DNA of 47,891 bases from an uncultured Alphaproteobacteria bacterium (GTDB lineage: Bacteria > Pseudomonadota > Alphaproteobacteria > Rhizobiales > Aestuariivirgaceae), in contig CALMUW010000080.1 in NCBI GenBank assembly GCA_937872985.1, positions 1-47,891 of the forward strand, written 5' to 3'. The position numbers were made by a program, and so were the translations under genes. The notes below the pieces were generated by a model, which searched no databases, was not told the DNA's origin, and saw nothing but the letters and a program-made list of their open reading frames with translations. This document shows, in pieces, positions 23,258-33,692 of this stretch (its first letter is position 1; the number at the start of each line of letters is the position of its first letter).

Positions 23258-24294
23258 TGGAACAGTTGCAGTCGACCTCGCACCGCCGCCTTAACGCGCT
23301 CACCGGCGAATGGGTCATCGTCTCGCCCCACCGCACCCAGCGTCCCTGGCAGGGCCAGCAGGAGGCCGTTCCAGCACCCTCGGCCATGGCCCATGATCCC
23401 CAGTGCTATCTCTGCGCTGGCAATACCCGCGCCAATGGCGAAAAAAATCCCGATTACACCGGCACCTTCGTCTTCGACAATGACTTTGCCGCATTGAAGC
23501 CGGATGCGCCCGAGCTTCGCAGCGCCGACGGGCTGTTCATCGCCGAGGGCGAAGGGGGCATCTGCCGGGTCGTCTGTTTCTCGCCGCGCCATGACCTGAC
23601 GCTGGCGCGCATGTCGGTGGCCGAGATCACAGGCGTCATCGACTGCTGGGCCGATGAGACCGCCGCCCTCGCCGCGCACGCCGACATCACGGCGGTGCAG
23701 ATCTTTGAAAACCGCGGCGAGGTCATGGGCTGCTCCAACCCGCACCCGCACGGACAAATCTGGGCCAGCCGCCACCTGCCCAACGAGATGGTGAAGGAGG
23801 ACGCCCGGCAGCAGGCCCACTTCGCCCGCCATGGCCGCCCGCTGCTCGCCGACTATCTCGCGCGCGAACTGGAACTTCAGGAGCGCATCATCTTCGCCAA
23901 CGAGCATGTCGTGGTGCTGGTGCCCTTCTGGGCGGTCTGGCCCTTCGAGACCATGGTTCTGCCGCGCCGCCACGTCACCTCATTCGATCAGCTTGCCACG
24001 GCGGAGCGGCGCGGTTGGGCCGAGGCGCTCTCCGCCATCACCATCCGCTACGACAATCTCTTTCAGGTGTCCTTCCCCTATTCCATGGGCTTTCACCAGC
24101 GCCCAATGGATGGCAAGACCCACCCGGCCTGGACGCTGCACGGCCACTTCTATCCGCCGCTCCTGCGCTCGGCCACCGTGAAGAAATTCATGGTCGGCTT
24201 TGAAATGCTGGGCGGCCCGCAGCGCGACATCACGCCGGAAGCCGCCGCCCGGCGCCTGCGCGAGCTGCCCGCCCGTCATTATCTGGACCGGTGA
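23254..24294 (+). CDS. galT: Galactose-1-phosphate uridylyltransferase
   Basis: A 346-residue HIT-superfamily enzyme that swaps UMP from UDP-glucose onto galactose-1-phosphate. The active site [11 protein letters not shown] contains the H-P-H motif with the nucleophilic histidine; [12 protein letters not shown] near the N-terminus supplies zinc cysteines, and the C-terminal [11 protein letters not shown] segment is typical. The start overlaps the galK stop by four bases. It ends six bases before the convergent araD stop. Confidence 0.95.
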   Translation: MMEQLQSTSHRRLNALTGEWVIVSPHRTQRPWQGQQEAVPAPSAMAHDPQCYLCAGNTRANGEKNPDYTGTFVFDNDFAALKPDAPELRSADGLFIAEGEGGICRVVCFSPRHDLTLARMSVAEITGVIDCWADETAALAAHADITAVQIFENRGEVMGCSNPHPHGQIWASRHLPNEMVKEDARQQAHFARHGRPLLADYLARELELQERIIFANEHVVVLVPFWAVWPFETMVLPRRHVTSFDQLATAERRGWAEALSAITIRYDNLFQVSFPYSMGFHQRPMDGKTHPAWTLHGHFYPPLLRSATVKKFMVGFEMLGGPQRDITPEAAARRLRELPARHYLDR

Positions 24295-24300
24295 TCCGGG

Positions 24301-24999
24301 TCAGCCCTTGCCCGTCTGGCCGTAATAGGCCCCCGGCCCGTGCTTGCGCTTGAAGTGCCGGGCCAGAAGCTCGGGCTCGATGGTGGCAAGCTGGGGCTGC
24401 AAGGACAGCGACATCAGTGCCATGTGGGCCACGCATTCCAGCGCCACCGCCACCTCCACCGCCTTGGCCGCCGTCCCCCCCCAGCAGAAGGGTGCATGGC
24501 GGTTCACCAGCATGGCCGGGCAATCGGCGGCATGGCGGTTGCCCATGGTTTCGACGATGACATTGCCGGTCTCCCACTCGTAAGCCCCGGCAATCTCCGC
24601 CGCCGTCATCTTGCGTGTCACCGGCACATCGCCGTTGAAATAGTCGGCGTGGGTGGTGCCGAAAATGGGAATGGCCCGCCCCGCCTGGGCAAAGGCCGTG
24701 GCGTGGGAGGAATGGGTGTGGACCACGCCGCCCATGTCAGGGAAGGCGATGAACAGCCGGCGGTGGGTCGGCGTGTCCGATGATGGCCTGAGCTTGCCCT
24801 CCACCACCGTGCCCTCGAGGTCCACCACCACCATGTCGCGCGGGCGCAGCGCGGCATAGTCCACCCCGCTCGGCTTGATGGCGAAGACGCCGCGCTGGCG
24901 GTCCATGGCGCTGGCATTGCCGAAGGTGAGATTGATGAGGCCATGGCGCGGCAGGGCCAGATTGGCCTCATAGGCCTCGCGTTTCAGTTCCTTGTACAT
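24301..24999 (-). CDS. araD: L-ribulose-5-phosphate 4-epimerase
   Basis: A 232-residue class II aldolase-fold enzyme that converts L-ribulose-5-phosphate to D-xylulose-5-phosphate. It shows [23 protein letters not shown], the zinc histidine pair in [15 protein letters not shown] and the later NRHAPFCWG, all araD hallmarks. The ATG at 24999 has a near-perfect AGGAGG seven bases upstream. It is the last gene of the araB-araA-araD unit, ten bases after araA. Confidence 0.94.
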   Translation of the reverse strand: MYKELKREAYEANLALPRHGLINLTFGNASAMDRQRGVFAIKPSGVDYAALRPRDMVVVDLEGTVVEGKLRPSSDTPTHRRLFIAFPDMGGVVHTHSSHATAFAQAGRAIPIFGTTHADYFNGDVPVTRKMTAAEIAGAYEWETGNVIVETMGNRHAADCPAMLVNRHAPFCWGGTAAKAVEVAVALECVAHMALMSLSLQPQLATIEPELLARHFKRKHGPGAYYGQTGKG

Positions 25000-25009
25000 G
25001 GCATCCTCC

Positions 25010-26518
25010 TCAGGCGCGGAAGCCCTGATTGAGGTGATAATAGACCTCGTTGTTGCGCAGATCCTGCTTGAAGGTGGCAAGCCTTGTGTCGGCGCCGATA
25101 TGGGCCATCTCGATCCCCGCCATGGTGGCGAAGTCCTCCAGCATCTCGGCCGTGACCGCGTAACTGAAGCCGGAGTGATGCGCCCCGCCGGCCAGGATCC
25201 AGGCCGCGCAGGCGGTCTTGAAATCGGGCTGGCATTCCCACACCGCGCGCGCCACCGGCAGCTTCGGCAGGGCCTGGTGATCGACCACGGTGATCTCATT
25301 CACCACCATGCGGAAGCGGTTGCCGAGATCGATGAGGCAGGCGTTGAGCGCCGGGCCGGGCCTGGTGTCGAAGACCAGCCGCACCGGATCGGACTTGCCG
25401 CCGATGCCCAGGGGGTGAATTTCAACCCGCGGCCTGGCGCTGGCGATGGTGGGGCAGATTTCCAGCATGTGGGCCCCCAGCACCTGACCGCCGGAGGCGG
25501 GCAGGTGATAGGTGTAATCCTCCATGAAGGAGGTGCCGCCGGGAAGTCCCTCGCCCATGACCTTCATGGCCCGCACCAGGGCCGCCGTCTTCCAGTCGCC
25601 CTCGGCCCCGAAGCCATAGCCGTCGGCCATCAGCCGCTGCGGCGCCAGGCCCGGAAGCTGGTCAAGCCCATGCAGGTCCTCGAAGGTGTCGCTGAAGCCC
25701 TTGAAGCCGCCCGCTTCAAGGAAGGCGCGCAGGCCCAACTCCTGTTTTGCAGCATAGACGAGGGCGGCATGGCGCGCGCCCCCCTTCTGCAACGCGGGAG
25801 CAACGGTGAAGAGCTTGTCATAATCAGCCGCCAGCGCCTCGGCCCCCCGGTCCGTCACGGCGTCGATGCGCGCCACCAACTCGCTGATCCCATAGCCGTT
25901 GACCGAGAAGCCGAACTTCATCTCGGCCGAGACCTTGTCGCCCTCGGTCACGGCCACCTGCCGCATGTTGTCGCCGAAGCGGCAGAACTTCGCCCCCTGC
26001 CAGTCGTGCCATGCGCGGGCCGCACGCATCCAGGCGCCGATCCGGTCCTCCACCTCGGGATCGCTCCAGTGGCCCACCACCACCTTGCGGGCCAGCCGCA
26101 TGCGGGTGTGGATGAAACCCGCCTCGCGGTCGCCGTGGGCGGCCTGATTGAGGTTCATGAAATCCATGTCGATGGCCGCCCACGGCAGATCGCGGTTGAA
26201 CTGGGTGTGGAGATGGAGGAAGGGCTTGGAGAGCAGGCCCAGGCCCCTGATCCACATCTTCGAGGGCGAGAAGGTGTGCATCCACAGGATGAGACCGGCG
26301 CAATTGCCATCGGCATTGGCGGCGATGCACAGCCCGGTGATCTCGTCGGGCGTGGTCACCACCGGCTTGAACACGGTCTTCAGCGGCAGGCGCGCGGAAG
26401 CAGCGAAGGTGGCGGCGATCTTGCCCGCGTTCTCGGCCACCTGGGCCAGGGGGCCGGGGCCATAGAGATGCTGCGAACCGCAGACGAACCAGATTTCGGG
26501 AGAGGACAGGTTTTTCAT
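25010..26518 (-). CDS. araA: L-arabinose isomerase
   Basis: A 502-residue enzyme converting L-arabinose to L-ribulose. The N-terminus [14 protein letters not shown] is diagnostic, and [31 protein letters not shown] and the C-terminal [13 protein letters not shown] region contain the conserved acidic and histidine metal ligands of the family. Length is standard. The start overlaps the araB stop by four bases, so araB and araA are coupled. Confidence 0.96.
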   Translation of the reverse strand: MKNLSSPEIWFVCGSQHLYGPGPLAQVAENAGKIAATFAASARLPLKTVFKPVVTTPDEITGLCIAANADGNCAGLILWMHTFSPSKMWIRGLGLLSKPFLHLHTQFNRDLPWAAIDMDFMNLNQAAHGDREAGFIHTRMRLARKVVVGHWSDPEVEDRIGAWMRAARAWHDWQGAKFCRFGDNMRQVAVTEGDKVSAEMKFGFSVNGYGISELVARIDAVTDRGAEALAADYDKLFTVAPALQKGGARHAALVYAAKQELGLRAFLEAGGFKGFSDTFEDLHGLDQLPGLAPQRLMADGYGFGAEGDWKTAALVRAMKVMGEGLPGGTSFMEDYTYHLPASGGQVLGAHMLEICPTIASARPRVEIHPLGIGGKSDPVRLVFDTRPGPALNACLIDLGNRFRMVVNEITVVDHQALPKLPVARAVWECQPDFKTACAAWILAGGAHHSGFSYAVTAEMLEDFATMAGIEMAHIGADTRLATFKQDLRNNEVYYHLNQGFRA

Positions 26519-28203
26519 GGGAGAACCTCGGAGGCTGCGGCCGGGCGGCGTTGTTGGTATTTGATGGCGATCAGATCCTTCATCACGCCGGAGAGGTCAG
26601 CCGCCCTGTCGATGCCGCCAAAGGCATCGTGCAGGCGGCGATAGAGGTCATAGAGCCGGTCATAAAGGGCGCGGTTTTCCGGCTTGGGGTCATAATGCCT
26701 GGGGGCGAGCCGCGTCATGGCCGCCTGCGCCGTGGCGAAGTCCGGGTGCGCCCCCGCCAGCACCGCGGCGGCCACGGCAGACCCCAGCGCACAGGTCTGG
26801 CTCGAACCCGCCACCAGCATGGTGCAGCCCGTCACATCGGCATAGATCTGCATGAGGAGCGGGTTCTTCTCCGCGATGCCCCCGGCACAGACCACGCGGG
26901 TGATGGGCACGCCATGGGACTGGATGCGCTCGATGATGGCGCGCGCGCCGAAGGCGGTGGCCTCCAGCAGCGCCCGGTAGATTTCGGCCCGCGTGGTGTA
27001 AAGGTCCTGGCCGAGGATGAGGCCGGAGAGCAACTGGTCCACCAGGATGGTGCGGTTGCCGTTGTTCCAGTCGAGCGCGATCAGCCCCGCCTCGCCCGGC
27101 TTCTGGGCGGCGGCTTCGGCGGTCAGTTCCGCATGCAGCGCGGCGTCGCCCTTGCACACGATCTCCACCCACCACTTGAAAATGTCGCCGACCGCCGACT
27201 GCCCGGCCTCGATGCCATGGAAGGCGGGAAGGACCGCGCCCGGCACGATGCCGCAGACACCGGGAATGTCGGCCACCTGCTTGTGTGAAGGCACCACGCA
27301 GATGTCGCAGGTGGAGGTGCCGATGACTTTCACCAGCGTGCCCTCGGTAACCCCGCTGCCGATGGCGCCGTAATGGACATCGAATTCACCGATGGCGACC
27401 GGAATGCCCTCTGGCAGGCCCAGCTTCTGTGCCCATGCAGCAGAAAGCTTGCCCGCCGGTTCCAGCGCGTCATGGGCCGTGTCATAGAGCCGGTCACGCA
27501 ACGCGGCGAGCTTCGGGTCAAGCTGTGACAGGAAGTCCTTGTCCGGCAACCCGCCCCACGCGTCGGCATAGAGCGCCTTGTGGCCCGCCGCGCAGATGCC
27601 GCGCTTCACCTGGCGGGGATCCTCCACGCCCGCCAGAACCGAGGGCACCCAGTCGGCCAGTTCCACCCAGGACCAGGCGGCGTCGAAAACCTCCGGCGCG
27701 GTGTTGCGGCAATGCCAGATCTTCGACCAGAACCATTCCGAGGAATAGGTGCCGCCGCACTTCGCCACGTAGTGCGGACGGATGGCCCGCGCCAGTTCGG
27801 TGATCCGCGCCGCCTCCGACCATGACGTGTGGTCCTTCCACAGCCAGCATTGGGCCGCAAGATTCTCCCGCCACCTGGGGTCCAGCGCCAGCGGCCGGTT
27901 TTTGGCATCCACCGGAATGGGGCTGGAACCCGTGGTGTCGACCCCGATGCCCACCACGCGCGCGCCGTCAAAGCCGGGCCTGCTCCGCGCCTGCGCCAGG
28001 GCCCCGGCAACACTCTGCTCGAGGCCGAGGAGATAATCCGCCGGGTTCTGCCGGGCGAGGTGGCCATCGGCGGGATCGAGCAGGATGCCCTGTGCGCCCG
28101 AGGGATAGTTCACCACCGCGCTGCCAAACTCCGCGCCGTCCGAGCAGCGCACGATGAGGGCGCGCACCGAATTGGTGCCGTAATCAAGACCGAGAGTGAA
28201 CAT
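26515..28203 (-). CDS. araB: Ribulokinase
   Basis: A 562-residue FGGY-family kinase that phosphorylates L-ribulose. The phosphate-binding N-terminus [12 protein letters not shown], the catalytic region [13 protein letters not shown], the sugar site [15 protein letters not shown] and the C-terminal ATP site [16 protein letters not shown] match AraB. The ATG at 28203 is preceded by GGAAGAAAG. The start lies inside the 3' end of the GntR regulator gene (20-base overlap), so regulator and kinase are probably co-transcribed. Confidence 0.95.
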   Translation of the reverse strand: MFTLGLDYGTNSVRALIVRCSDGAEFGSAVVNYPSGAQGILLDPADGHLARQNPADYLLGLEQSVAGALAQARSRPGFDGARVVGIGVDTTGSSPIPVDAKNRPLALDPRWRENLAAQCWLWKDHTSWSEAARITELARAIRPHYVAKCGGTYSSEWFWSKIWHCRNTAPEVFDAAWSWVELADWVPSVLAGVEDPRQVKRGICAAGHKALYADAWGGLPDKDFLSQLDPKLAALRDRLYDTAHDALEPAGKLSAAWAQKLGLPEGIPVAIGEFDVHYGAIGSGVTEGTLVKVIGTSTCDICVVPSHKQVADIPGVCGIVPGAVLPAFHGIEAGQSAVGDIFKWWVEIVCKGDAALHAELTAEAAAQKPGEAGLIALDWNNGNRTILVDQLLSGLILGQDLYTTRAEIYRALLEATAFGARAIIERIQSHGVPITRVVCAGGIAEKNPLLMQIYADVTGCTMLVAGSSQTCALGSAVAAAVLAGAHPDFATAQAAMTRLAPRHYDPKPENRALYDRLYDLYRRLHDAFGGIDRAADLSGVMKDLIAIKYQQRRPAAASEVLP

Positions 28204-29035
28204 GGGCTTTCTTCCGGTTTGCTGTGGCCGCCGGTTTGGCGGCGGCCTTCTTCTGCCGTTTGAAATAGCGGTGCAGGTCGCCCAGCGAGGCATCGAGCAG
28301 TCCGGTCATGTGGCGCTCGGCCAGCTGCGGCTTTCCTGCCCGGATCGCGGCCAGCACGGCGCGATGCTTGTGCAGCCGTTCATCCTTCATGCCTGCCGCG
28401 CCCTGCCAGCTGTATTGGAAGCTGAATTCCAGCGAGGTGTGGATGAGATTGCCGAGCGAGGTGAGGAAATGGTTCACCGTCGTCTCCAGGATGGCGAGAT
28501 GAAACGCCAGGTCGGCGGCAATGAGATCATGGCCGCCGCCCCGAAAGCGCTCCATGCGCTCATAGGCGGCACTGATGCGCGCCACCATGGCGGGGGTGCG
28601 GGCCTCCGCCGCCAGACGCGCGGCCTGCGGCTCCACCATGCGGCGCAGCACAAAGAGGTCGGTCACGAATTTTTCGATGGGCGTGGTGGCAAGATGCCAG
28701 GCCAGCACATCGCGGTCCAGCATGTTCCAGCGGTGGCGCGGCTCCACCGTCGAACCCACCTTGGGACGGCTGGCCAGCAGGCCCTTGCCGGCCAGGGTCT
28801 TGAGGGCTTCACGCACGGCGGTGCGGCTTGCCGTAAAGGTCCGGCCCCATTCCGCCTCATTGGGCAAAACCTGGCCCGGCGCATAGGTGCCGTCAAGAAT
28901 GCGCACGCCGATGGCACGGGCAATATCGCCGCGTGGCCGCTTGGCGCGCAGGGCCTTGGCTGGCCCGGATGCGGGTGACGTCCGCCGCAAGTTCTGCTGC
29001 ACTGCGGTAGGCCTCTCCTCCGGTGGCTCGGGCAT
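28184..29035 (-). CDS. GntR-family (FadR/FCD) transcription regulator of the arabinose region
   Basis: A 283-residue regulator: a poorly conserved N-terminus, a GntR winged helix with ASRTAVREALKTLAGKGLLASRPKVGSTV, then an all-helical FCD ligand domain whose metal ligands fit ADLAFHLAIL, HRAVLAAI and AERHMTGLL. A Lys/Ala-rich tail follows, part of it overlapping araB. As first gene of the regulator-araB-araA-araD unit and divergent from chvE, it is the best candidate for an arabinose-responsive repressor. Family members often respond to sugar acids or sugars; the effector is not visible. Confidence 0.88.
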   Translation of the reverse strand: MPEPPEERPTAVQQNLRRTSPASGPAKALRAKRPRGDIARAIGVRILDGTYAPGQVLPNEAEWGRTFTASRTAVREALKTLAGKGLLASRPKVGSTVEPRHRWNMLDRDVLAWHLATTPIEKFVTDLFVLRRMVEPQAARLAAEARTPAMVARISAAYERMERFRGGGHDLIAADLAFHLAILETTVNHFLTSLGNLIHTSLEFSFQYSWQGAAGMKDERLHKHRAVLAAIRAGKPQLAERHMTGLLDASLGDLHRYFKRQKKAAAKPAATANRKKAHVHSRS

Positions 29036-29148
29036 TTATCATACAAATATCCATTGCCCGGACGCAATAACTCTTCTAAGAATTTCACTCAGCCTGAGGG
29101 CTGGCGCGTAACGCCGAGGCCCCACGCTTTCACAGAGGAGGACCTTAC
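29036..29148. promoter_or_regulatory. Divergent control region between the GntR regulator and chvE
   Basis: This 113-base intergenic region must hold the promoters of both the arabinose catabolic unit and the chvE-gguAB transporter. The AT-rich stretch at 29034-29050 contains ATTTGTATG on the minus strand, resembling one half of a FadR-type GntR operator; a matching second half is not clear. An AGAGGAGGA ribosome binding site precedes the chvE GTG. No confident -35/-10 pair was identified. Confidence 0.4.
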
Positions 29149-30216
29149 GTGATCAATCGCAGACATTTCCTCGCGACCACTGCTGCTCTTGCCATGCTGG
29201 CAACCAGCGGCATGGCACTGGCGGCCGACAAGGGCCTGGTGGGCGTTTCCATGCCGACCAAGTCTTCGACCCGCTGGATTTCCGATGGCGAGTCGATGAA
29301 GAAGGAATTCGAGGCCAAGGGCTATGGCGTTGACCTGCAGTTCGCCGAGGACGACATTCCGAACCAGCTCGCCCAGATCGAGAACATGGTGACCAAGGGC
29401 GCCAAGGTTCTGATCGTCGCCGCCATTGACGGCACCACACTCTCCGACATTCTCAAGAAGGCCCATGACAGCGGCGCCAAGGTCATTGCCTATGACCGCC
29501 TCATCCGCGGCTCGGGCGATGTTGACTATTATTCCACCTTCGACAATTTCAAGGTCGGCGTGCTCCAGGCCGAAAGCCTGGTCAAGGGCCTGAAGGAACG
29601 CTTCCCCGGCGTGAAGCCGTGGAACGTGGAACTCTTCGGCGGCTCGCCGGACGACAACAACGCCTTCTTCTTCTATGACGGCGCCATGAGCGTGCTGCAG
29701 CCGATGATCGACGCCGGCGAGGTGAAGATCGTCTCCGGCCAGACCGGCATGGACAAGGTCGGCACCCTGCGCTGGGACGGCGCGGTGGCCCAGGCCCGCA
29801 TGGACAACCTGCTGTCGGCCAACTACACCGACAAGAAGGTCAATGCGGTTCTCGCCCCCTATGACGGCCTGTCGCGCGGCATCATCTCCTCGCTCAAGGG
29901 CGTGGGCTATGCCCCCGGACCGGAAATGCCCATCGTCTCCGGCCAGGACGCGGAAGTTCCCTCCGTCAAGGGCATGATGGCCGGCGAGCAATACGCCACC
30001 ATCTTCAAGGACACCCGCGAACTCGCCAAGGTGACCGCCGAGATGGTCGATGCCATCATGCAGGGCAAGGAACCCACGGTGAACGACACCAAGACCTATG
30101 ACAACGGCGTCAAGGTCGTGCCGTCCAACCTGCTGGTGCCGCAGGTCGTCTACAAGGACGACATCCAGAAGATGCTGGTCGACTCCGGCTACATCAAGGC
30201 CGACGACCTGAAGTAA
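29149..30216 (+). CDS. chvE: ChvE-type periplasmic sugar-binding protein
   Basis: A 355-residue type I periplasmic binding protein with an N-terminal signal ending ALA-AD near residue 26. The start region [13 protein letters not shown] contains RR-x-F-L, so Tat export is possible. The body matches Chv[57 protein letters not shown]. ChvE binds a range of aldoses including arabinose, galactose and glucose, fitting the flanking gal and ara genes. In Agrobacterium it also feeds virulence sensing, for which nothing is seen here. GTG start with strong GGAGGA upstream; it is the first gene of chvE-gguA-gguB. Confidence 0.93.
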   Translation: MINRRHFLATTAALAMLATSGMALAADKGLVGVSMPTKSSTRWISDGESMKKEFEAKGYGVDLQFAEDDIPNQLAQIENMVTKGAKVLIVAAIDGTTLSDILKKAHDSGAKVIAYDRLIRGSGDVDYYSTFDNFKVGVLQAESLVKGLKERFPGVKPWNVELFGGSPDDNNAFFFYDGAMSVLQPMIDAGEVKIVSGQTGMDKVGTLRWDGAVAQARMDNLLSANYTDKKVNAVLAPYDGLSRGIISSLKGVGYAPGPEMPIVSGQDAEVPSVKGMMAGEQYATIFKDTRELAKVTAEMVDAIMQGKEPTVNDTKTYDNGVKVVPSNLLVPQVVYKDDIQKMLVDSGYIKADDLK

Positions 30217-30225
30217 GACCCCAAG

Positions 30226-30255
30226 AGGCCCTCCCCAAAACTGTGGGGAGGGCCG
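30226..30255 (+). promoter_or_regulatory. Intercistronic hairpin between chvE and gguA
   Basis: A perfect 10-bp stem (GGCCCTCCCC at 30227-30236, GGGGAGGGCC at 30245-30254) lies 10 bases after the chvE stop, without a U-tract. Such stems commonly protect the upstream binding-protein mRNA or cause partial termination, giving more binding protein than ATPase and permease. Confidence 0.65.
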
Positions 30256-30390
30256 GGGTGGGGCTTGCCCAGTCATCCGCAACGGGTTCATTCTGGCGGC
30301 TGGACCGGGTGTCTGGACAAGCCCCGCCCTGCTGTATGTCCCCCGCGGGCTGCGGCAGCCATCACAAGATTTTTGGGAGGCGGGGTGGCC

Positions 30391-31920
30391 ATGCAGCCCA
30401 TCCTTGAAATGCGCGCCATCACCAAGACGTTTCCGGGCGTCAAGGCGCTGACCGACGTCAATCTCTCGATCCTGCCCGCAGAAATCCACGCCGTGGTCGG
30501 CGAAAACGGCGCGGGCAAATCCACCCTGATGAAGGTTCTCTCCGGCGTCTATCCGCACGGCACCTATTCCGGCGACATTTTCTTCGAGGGCAAGGAACGC
30601 AAGTTCGCCACCATCAGCGACAGCGAAGACACCGGCATCATCATCATCCATCAGGAACTGGCCCTGGTGCCGCTTCTGTCCATCGCCGAGAACATTTTCC
30701 TGGGCCATGAGACGGCGACCAACGGAGTCATCAACTGGTTCGAGGCCTTTGCCCGCACCAGGGACCTGCTGAAGAAGGTGGGTCTGTCGGAACACCCCAA
30801 CACCCTCATCACCAACCTCGGCACCGGCAAGCAGCAACTCGTCGAGATCGCCAAGGCGCTGAACAAGAAGGTGAAGCTCCTCATCCTCGACGAGCCCACA
30901 TCCTCACTCAATGAAACCGATTCCAACGCCCTTCTGGCGCTGCTTCAGGAATTCCGCGCCCAGGGCATCTCCTCCATTCTCATCACCCACAAGCTCAACG
31001 AGGTGATGAAGGTCGCCGACCGCATCACGGTGATCCGCGACGGCAAGACGGTGGACACCCTCGACACCTCCACCGCCAAGGTCAGCGAGGACCGCATCAT
31101 CAAGGCCATGGTGGGCCGCGATCTGGTGGACCGCTATCCCGCCCGCACCCCGAAGATCGGGGCGACCATCTTCGAGGTGAAGAACTGGAACGTCCATCAT
31201 CCGCAACATGCCGACCGCCGCATCATCAAGGATGTCTCCTTCCATGTGAAGCGGGGCGAGGTGGTGGGCATCGCCGGTCTCATGGGCTCGGGCCGCACCG
31301 AACTGTCCATGTCGATCTTCGGCCGCGCCTATGGCCAGAAGATTTCGGGCGAGGTTCTGGTCAACGGCAAGCCCATCGATGTCTCCACCATTCCCCATGC
31401 GCTCGACGCGGGCTTAGCCTATGTCACCGAGGATCGCAAGACCTATGGCCTGGTGCTCATCGACCACATCAAGCACAATATCACGCTGGCCCATCTCGAG
31501 GGCGTGTCCGAGCACGGCGTCATCGACGACCTGCGCGAGCTTTCCGTCGCCAACAAATACCGCAAGGATCTCGCCATCCGCTGTTCCGGCGTCTATCAGC
31601 CCACGGTGAACCTCTCCGGTGGCAACCAGCAGAAGGTGGTGCTGTCCAAGTGGCTCTTCTCCGGGCCCGACATTCTCATTCTGGATGAGCCCACGCGCGG
31701 CATCGATGTCGGCGCCAAATATGAAATCTACGGCATCATCAACCAGCTCGTGGACGAGGGCAAGGCGGTCATCGTCATCTCCTCGGAAATGCCGGAACTC
31801 CTGGGCATCTCGGACCGCATCTATGTGATGAACGACGGCCGCATGGTGGCCGAAATGCCCGCCCGCGAAGCAACCCAGGAAAAGATCATGCGGGCGATCA
31901 TGAAATCATGGGAACATTGA
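30391..31920 (+). CDS. gguA: Sugar ABC transporter ATP-binding protein GguA (MmsA-type)
   Basis: A 509-residue tandem ATPase of the RbsA/MglA/XylG type that drives sugar import from ChvE. The first nucleotide domain has Walker [10 protein letters not shown] and Walker [12 protein letters not shown] with a degenerate signature (LGTGKQQL). The second has an imperfect P-loop ([10 protein letters not shown]), a full signature LSGGNQQKV and [14 protein letters not shown]. Such asymmetry is normal in this family. The ATG at 30391 is preceded by GGGAGG; the open frame upstream is non-conserved. The gguB start lies one base past the stop. Confidence 0.93.
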   Translation: MQPILEMRAITKTFPGVKALTDVNLSILPAEIHAVVGENGAGKSTLMKVLSGVYPHGTYSGDIFFEGKERKFATISDSEDTGIIIIHQELALVPLLSIAENIFLGHETATNGVINWFEAFARTRDLLKKVGLSEHPNTLITNLGTGKQQLVEIAKALNKKVKLLILDEPTSSLNETDSNALLALLQEFRAQGISSILITHKLNEVMKVADRITVIRDGKTVDTLDTSTAKVSEDRIIKAMVGRDLVDRYPARTPKIGATIFEVKNWNVHHPQHADRRIIKDVSFHVKRGEVVGIAGLMGSGRTELSMSIFGRAYGQKISGEVLVNGKPIDVSTIPHALDAGLAYVTEDRKTYGLVLIDHIKHNITLAHLEGVSEHGVIDDLRELSVANKYRKDLAIRCSGVYQPTVNLSGGNQQKVVLSKWLFSGPDILILDEPTRGIDVGAKYEIYGIINQLVDEGKAVIVISSEMPELLGISDRIYVMNDGRMVAEMPAREATQEKIMRAIMKSWEH

Positions 31921-31921
31921 C

Positions 31922-33115
31922 ATGAGTGACGTTGCCACCTCTGCCTCGGAAAAATCCGTCATCCTGCGCTTCATCAAGGCGAACATGCGCGACTATGCGC
32001 TGCTTCTGTCGCTGCTCGCCATCATGATCTTCTTTCAGTTCACCACCAACGGCACGCTCTTCATGCCGGTGAACATGACCAACATCATCCTGCAGAACAG
32101 CTACATCGTCATCATGGCGCTGGGCATGCTGCTGATCATCGTGGCGGGTCACATCGATCTTTCCGTCGGCTCGGTGTCGGGCTTCATCGGCGCGGTCGCC
32201 GCCGTGCTCATGGTGAACTACAAGCTCGATCCCTTCCTCTCGGTCGTGGCCTGCCTGGCGCTGGGCGCACTCATCGGCGGGGTGCAGGGCTATTTCGTCG
32301 CCTATCACAAGATCCCGGCCTTCATCGTCACCCTGGCGGGCATGCTGATCTTCAAGGGCCTGGCCCTCACGGTGCTCGGCGGTGCCTCGGTCGGTCCCTT
32401 CCCGCGCATCTTCCAGCTTCTCAGCTCCGGCTATATCCCGGATTTCTTTGGGGTCGAGAATTTCAACGTGCTGGCCATGCTCATCGGCGCTCTGGTCACG
32501 GCGGTCATCATCTTCTTCAACGTGAAGGAACGGCGCAACGAACAGGCCCATGGTCTGGCGGAAGAGCCGGACATGATCTTCTATGGCCGCAACCTGCTCA
32601 TCGCCATCGCCTTCCTCGGCTTCTCCTTCCTCATGGCGAAATACAAGGGCCTGCCCAACGTGCTGGTGGTCATGTTCGGCCTCATCGCGCTCTTCATCTT
32701 CATCACCACGCGCACCACCTTTGGCCGCCGCATCTACGCCATGGGCGGCAATGAAAAGGCCGCGCGCCTCTCCGGCATCAACACCGAGAAGCTCACCTTC
32801 CTGATCTTCGCCATCATGGGGGCGCTCGCCGCCCTCGCCGGTCTCATCTTCGCCGCGCGTCTGAACGTGGCCACGCCCAAGGCGGGCCTGGGCTTCGAAC
32901 TGGACGTCATCGCCGCCTGCTTCATCGGCGGTGCCGCCACCACGGGCGGCGTCGGCAAGGTCATCGGTGCGGTCATCGGCGCCTTCATCATGGGTGTCAT
33001 GAACAACGGCATGTCCATCATGGGCATCGGCATCGACTGGCAGCAGATCATCAAGGGCGTGGTCCTCATGCTCGCCGTGTTCCTCGACGTCTATTACAAG
33101 AACCGGGCGCACTGA
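31922..33115 (+). CDS. gguB: Sugar ABC transporter permease GguB
   Basis: A 397-residue hydrophobic inner-membrane permease of the RbsC/XylH family with about ten membrane segments. Hallmarks include ALGMLLIIVAGHIDLSVGSVSGF, KIPAFIVTLAGMLIFKGLAL, RRIYAMGGNEKAARLSGINT and ACFIGGAATTGGVG. It pairs with GguA and ChvE to import arabinose, galactose and related sugars. It is the last gene of the operon; a strong hairpin terminator follows 22 bases after the stop. Confidence 0.94.
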   Translation: MSDVATSASEKSVILRFIKANMRDYALLLSLLAIMIFFQFTTNGTLFMPVNMTNIILQNSYIVIMALGMLLIIVAGHIDLSVGSVSGFIGAVAAVLMVNYKLDPFLSVVACLALGALIGGVQGYFVAYHKIPAFIVTLAGMLIFKGLALTVLGGASVGPFPRIFQLLSSGYIPDFFGVENFNVLAMLIGALVTAVIIFFNVKERRNEQAHGLAEEPDMIFYGRNLLIAIAFLGFSFLMAKYKGLPNVLVVMFGLIALFIFITTRTTFGRRIYAMGGNEKAARLSGINTEKLTFLIFAIMGALAALAGLIFAARLNVATPKAGLGFELDVIAACFIGGAATTGGVGKVIGAVIGAFIMGVMNNGMSIMGIGIDWQQIIKGVVLMLAVFLDVYYKNRAH

Positions 33116-33137
33116 GTGGCGTGCGAAGGCGAACAAG

Positions 33138-33165
33138 TGGCCGGGCCATGGGCCCGGCCATTTTT
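33138..33165 (+). terminator. Rho-independent terminator of chvE-gguA-gguB
   Basis: A perfect 10-bp stem (TGGCCGGGCC at 33138-33147 and GGCCCGGCCA at 33151-33160) with an ATG loop is followed directly by TTTTT. It ends the sugar transport operon. Confidence 0.92.
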
Positions 33166-33186
33166 CTATTGGCTATTGGCTATTGG
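33166..33186. repeat. Three tandem copies of the heptamer CTATTGG
   Basis: CTATTGG occurs three times head to tail at 33166-33186, then decays to CTACGG. It lies right after the terminator and covers the stop-codon end of the minus-strand DUF1801 gene, so changes in copy number would alter that gene's C-terminus. It is probably slippage-generated. Confidence 0.8.
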
Positions 33187-33550
33187 CTACGGCCTGCCGG
33201 AGCAATTCCGGCAGGGCGGGGTGTTGCACGTCGGCGAGATTGCGGAACCGATACGTTCGCGATGAAACTCCGGTGCCGCCGAGAACGCCGTGCGGATCAA
33301 GAAAAGTCGCGCCCTTGACGAATGAAAGGGTAAGGCCGGTCTTGGCCGCACTCAAGACCAAGGCATCACGCTTGCCGCGCCATACCGGAACTGAATGGTA
33401 TTTCTCGGTGCCGCCGCGCATGCCGGGAGACAATTCTGGTGCCTGTTCCGCAATTAAATCAACCAGGCGTTCGGCCGCCGGGATGAATTTCGGTTCAACA
33501 CGCGTGTCTATATACCGCCGGATGTTGGAATCCACCTGGGCTGCTCCCAT
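33173..33550 (-). CDS. DUF1801 / YdhG-like small protein
   Basis: A 125-residue soluble protein resembling the DUF1801 family (YdhG/Fra-like fold): IDTRVEPKFIPAAERLVDLI, then PGMRGGTEKYHSVPVW, VLSAAKTGLTLSFVKGATF and a C-terminal RFRNLADVQHPALPELLRQAV. Members are often annotated as hypothetical and no enzymatic role is established. It is convergent with the gguB terminator and is the last chromosomal gene before the tRNA-derived attachment site. Its final codons lie in the CTATTGG tandem repeat. Confidence 0.75.
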   Translation of the reverse strand: MGAAQVDSNIRRYIDTRVEPKFIPAAERLVDLIAEQAPELSPGMRGGTEKYHSVPVWRGKRDALVLSAAKTGLTLSFVKGATFLDPHGVLGGTGVSSRTYRFRNLADVQHPALPELLRQAVANSQ

Positions 33551-33660
33551 GCCGATTGGTGCGCAGCACCAACTTTCAGGAATTTTCTGAGGTGGTCAAG
33601 TCTTGCTCCTCGCCGGCAAGGGCAGTTCGCCCGCGCTGGAGGAAGGCGGCCCGCCAGCGA

Positions 33661-33690
33661 ACAAAAAGGCCCCCGAAGCGGGGGCCCTTT
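33661..33690 (-). terminator. Rho-independent terminator behind the tRNA-Ser 3' fragment
   Basis: On the minus strand a 7-bp stem (GGCCCCC and GGGGGCC, plus-strand 33680-33686 and 33668-33674) with a GCTTC loop is followed by TTTTTGT. It begins four bases after the CCA end of the tRNA-like fragment, as expected for the native terminator of a tRNA gene. No other minus-strand gene ends here. Confidence 0.85.
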
Positions 33691-33692
33691 GC

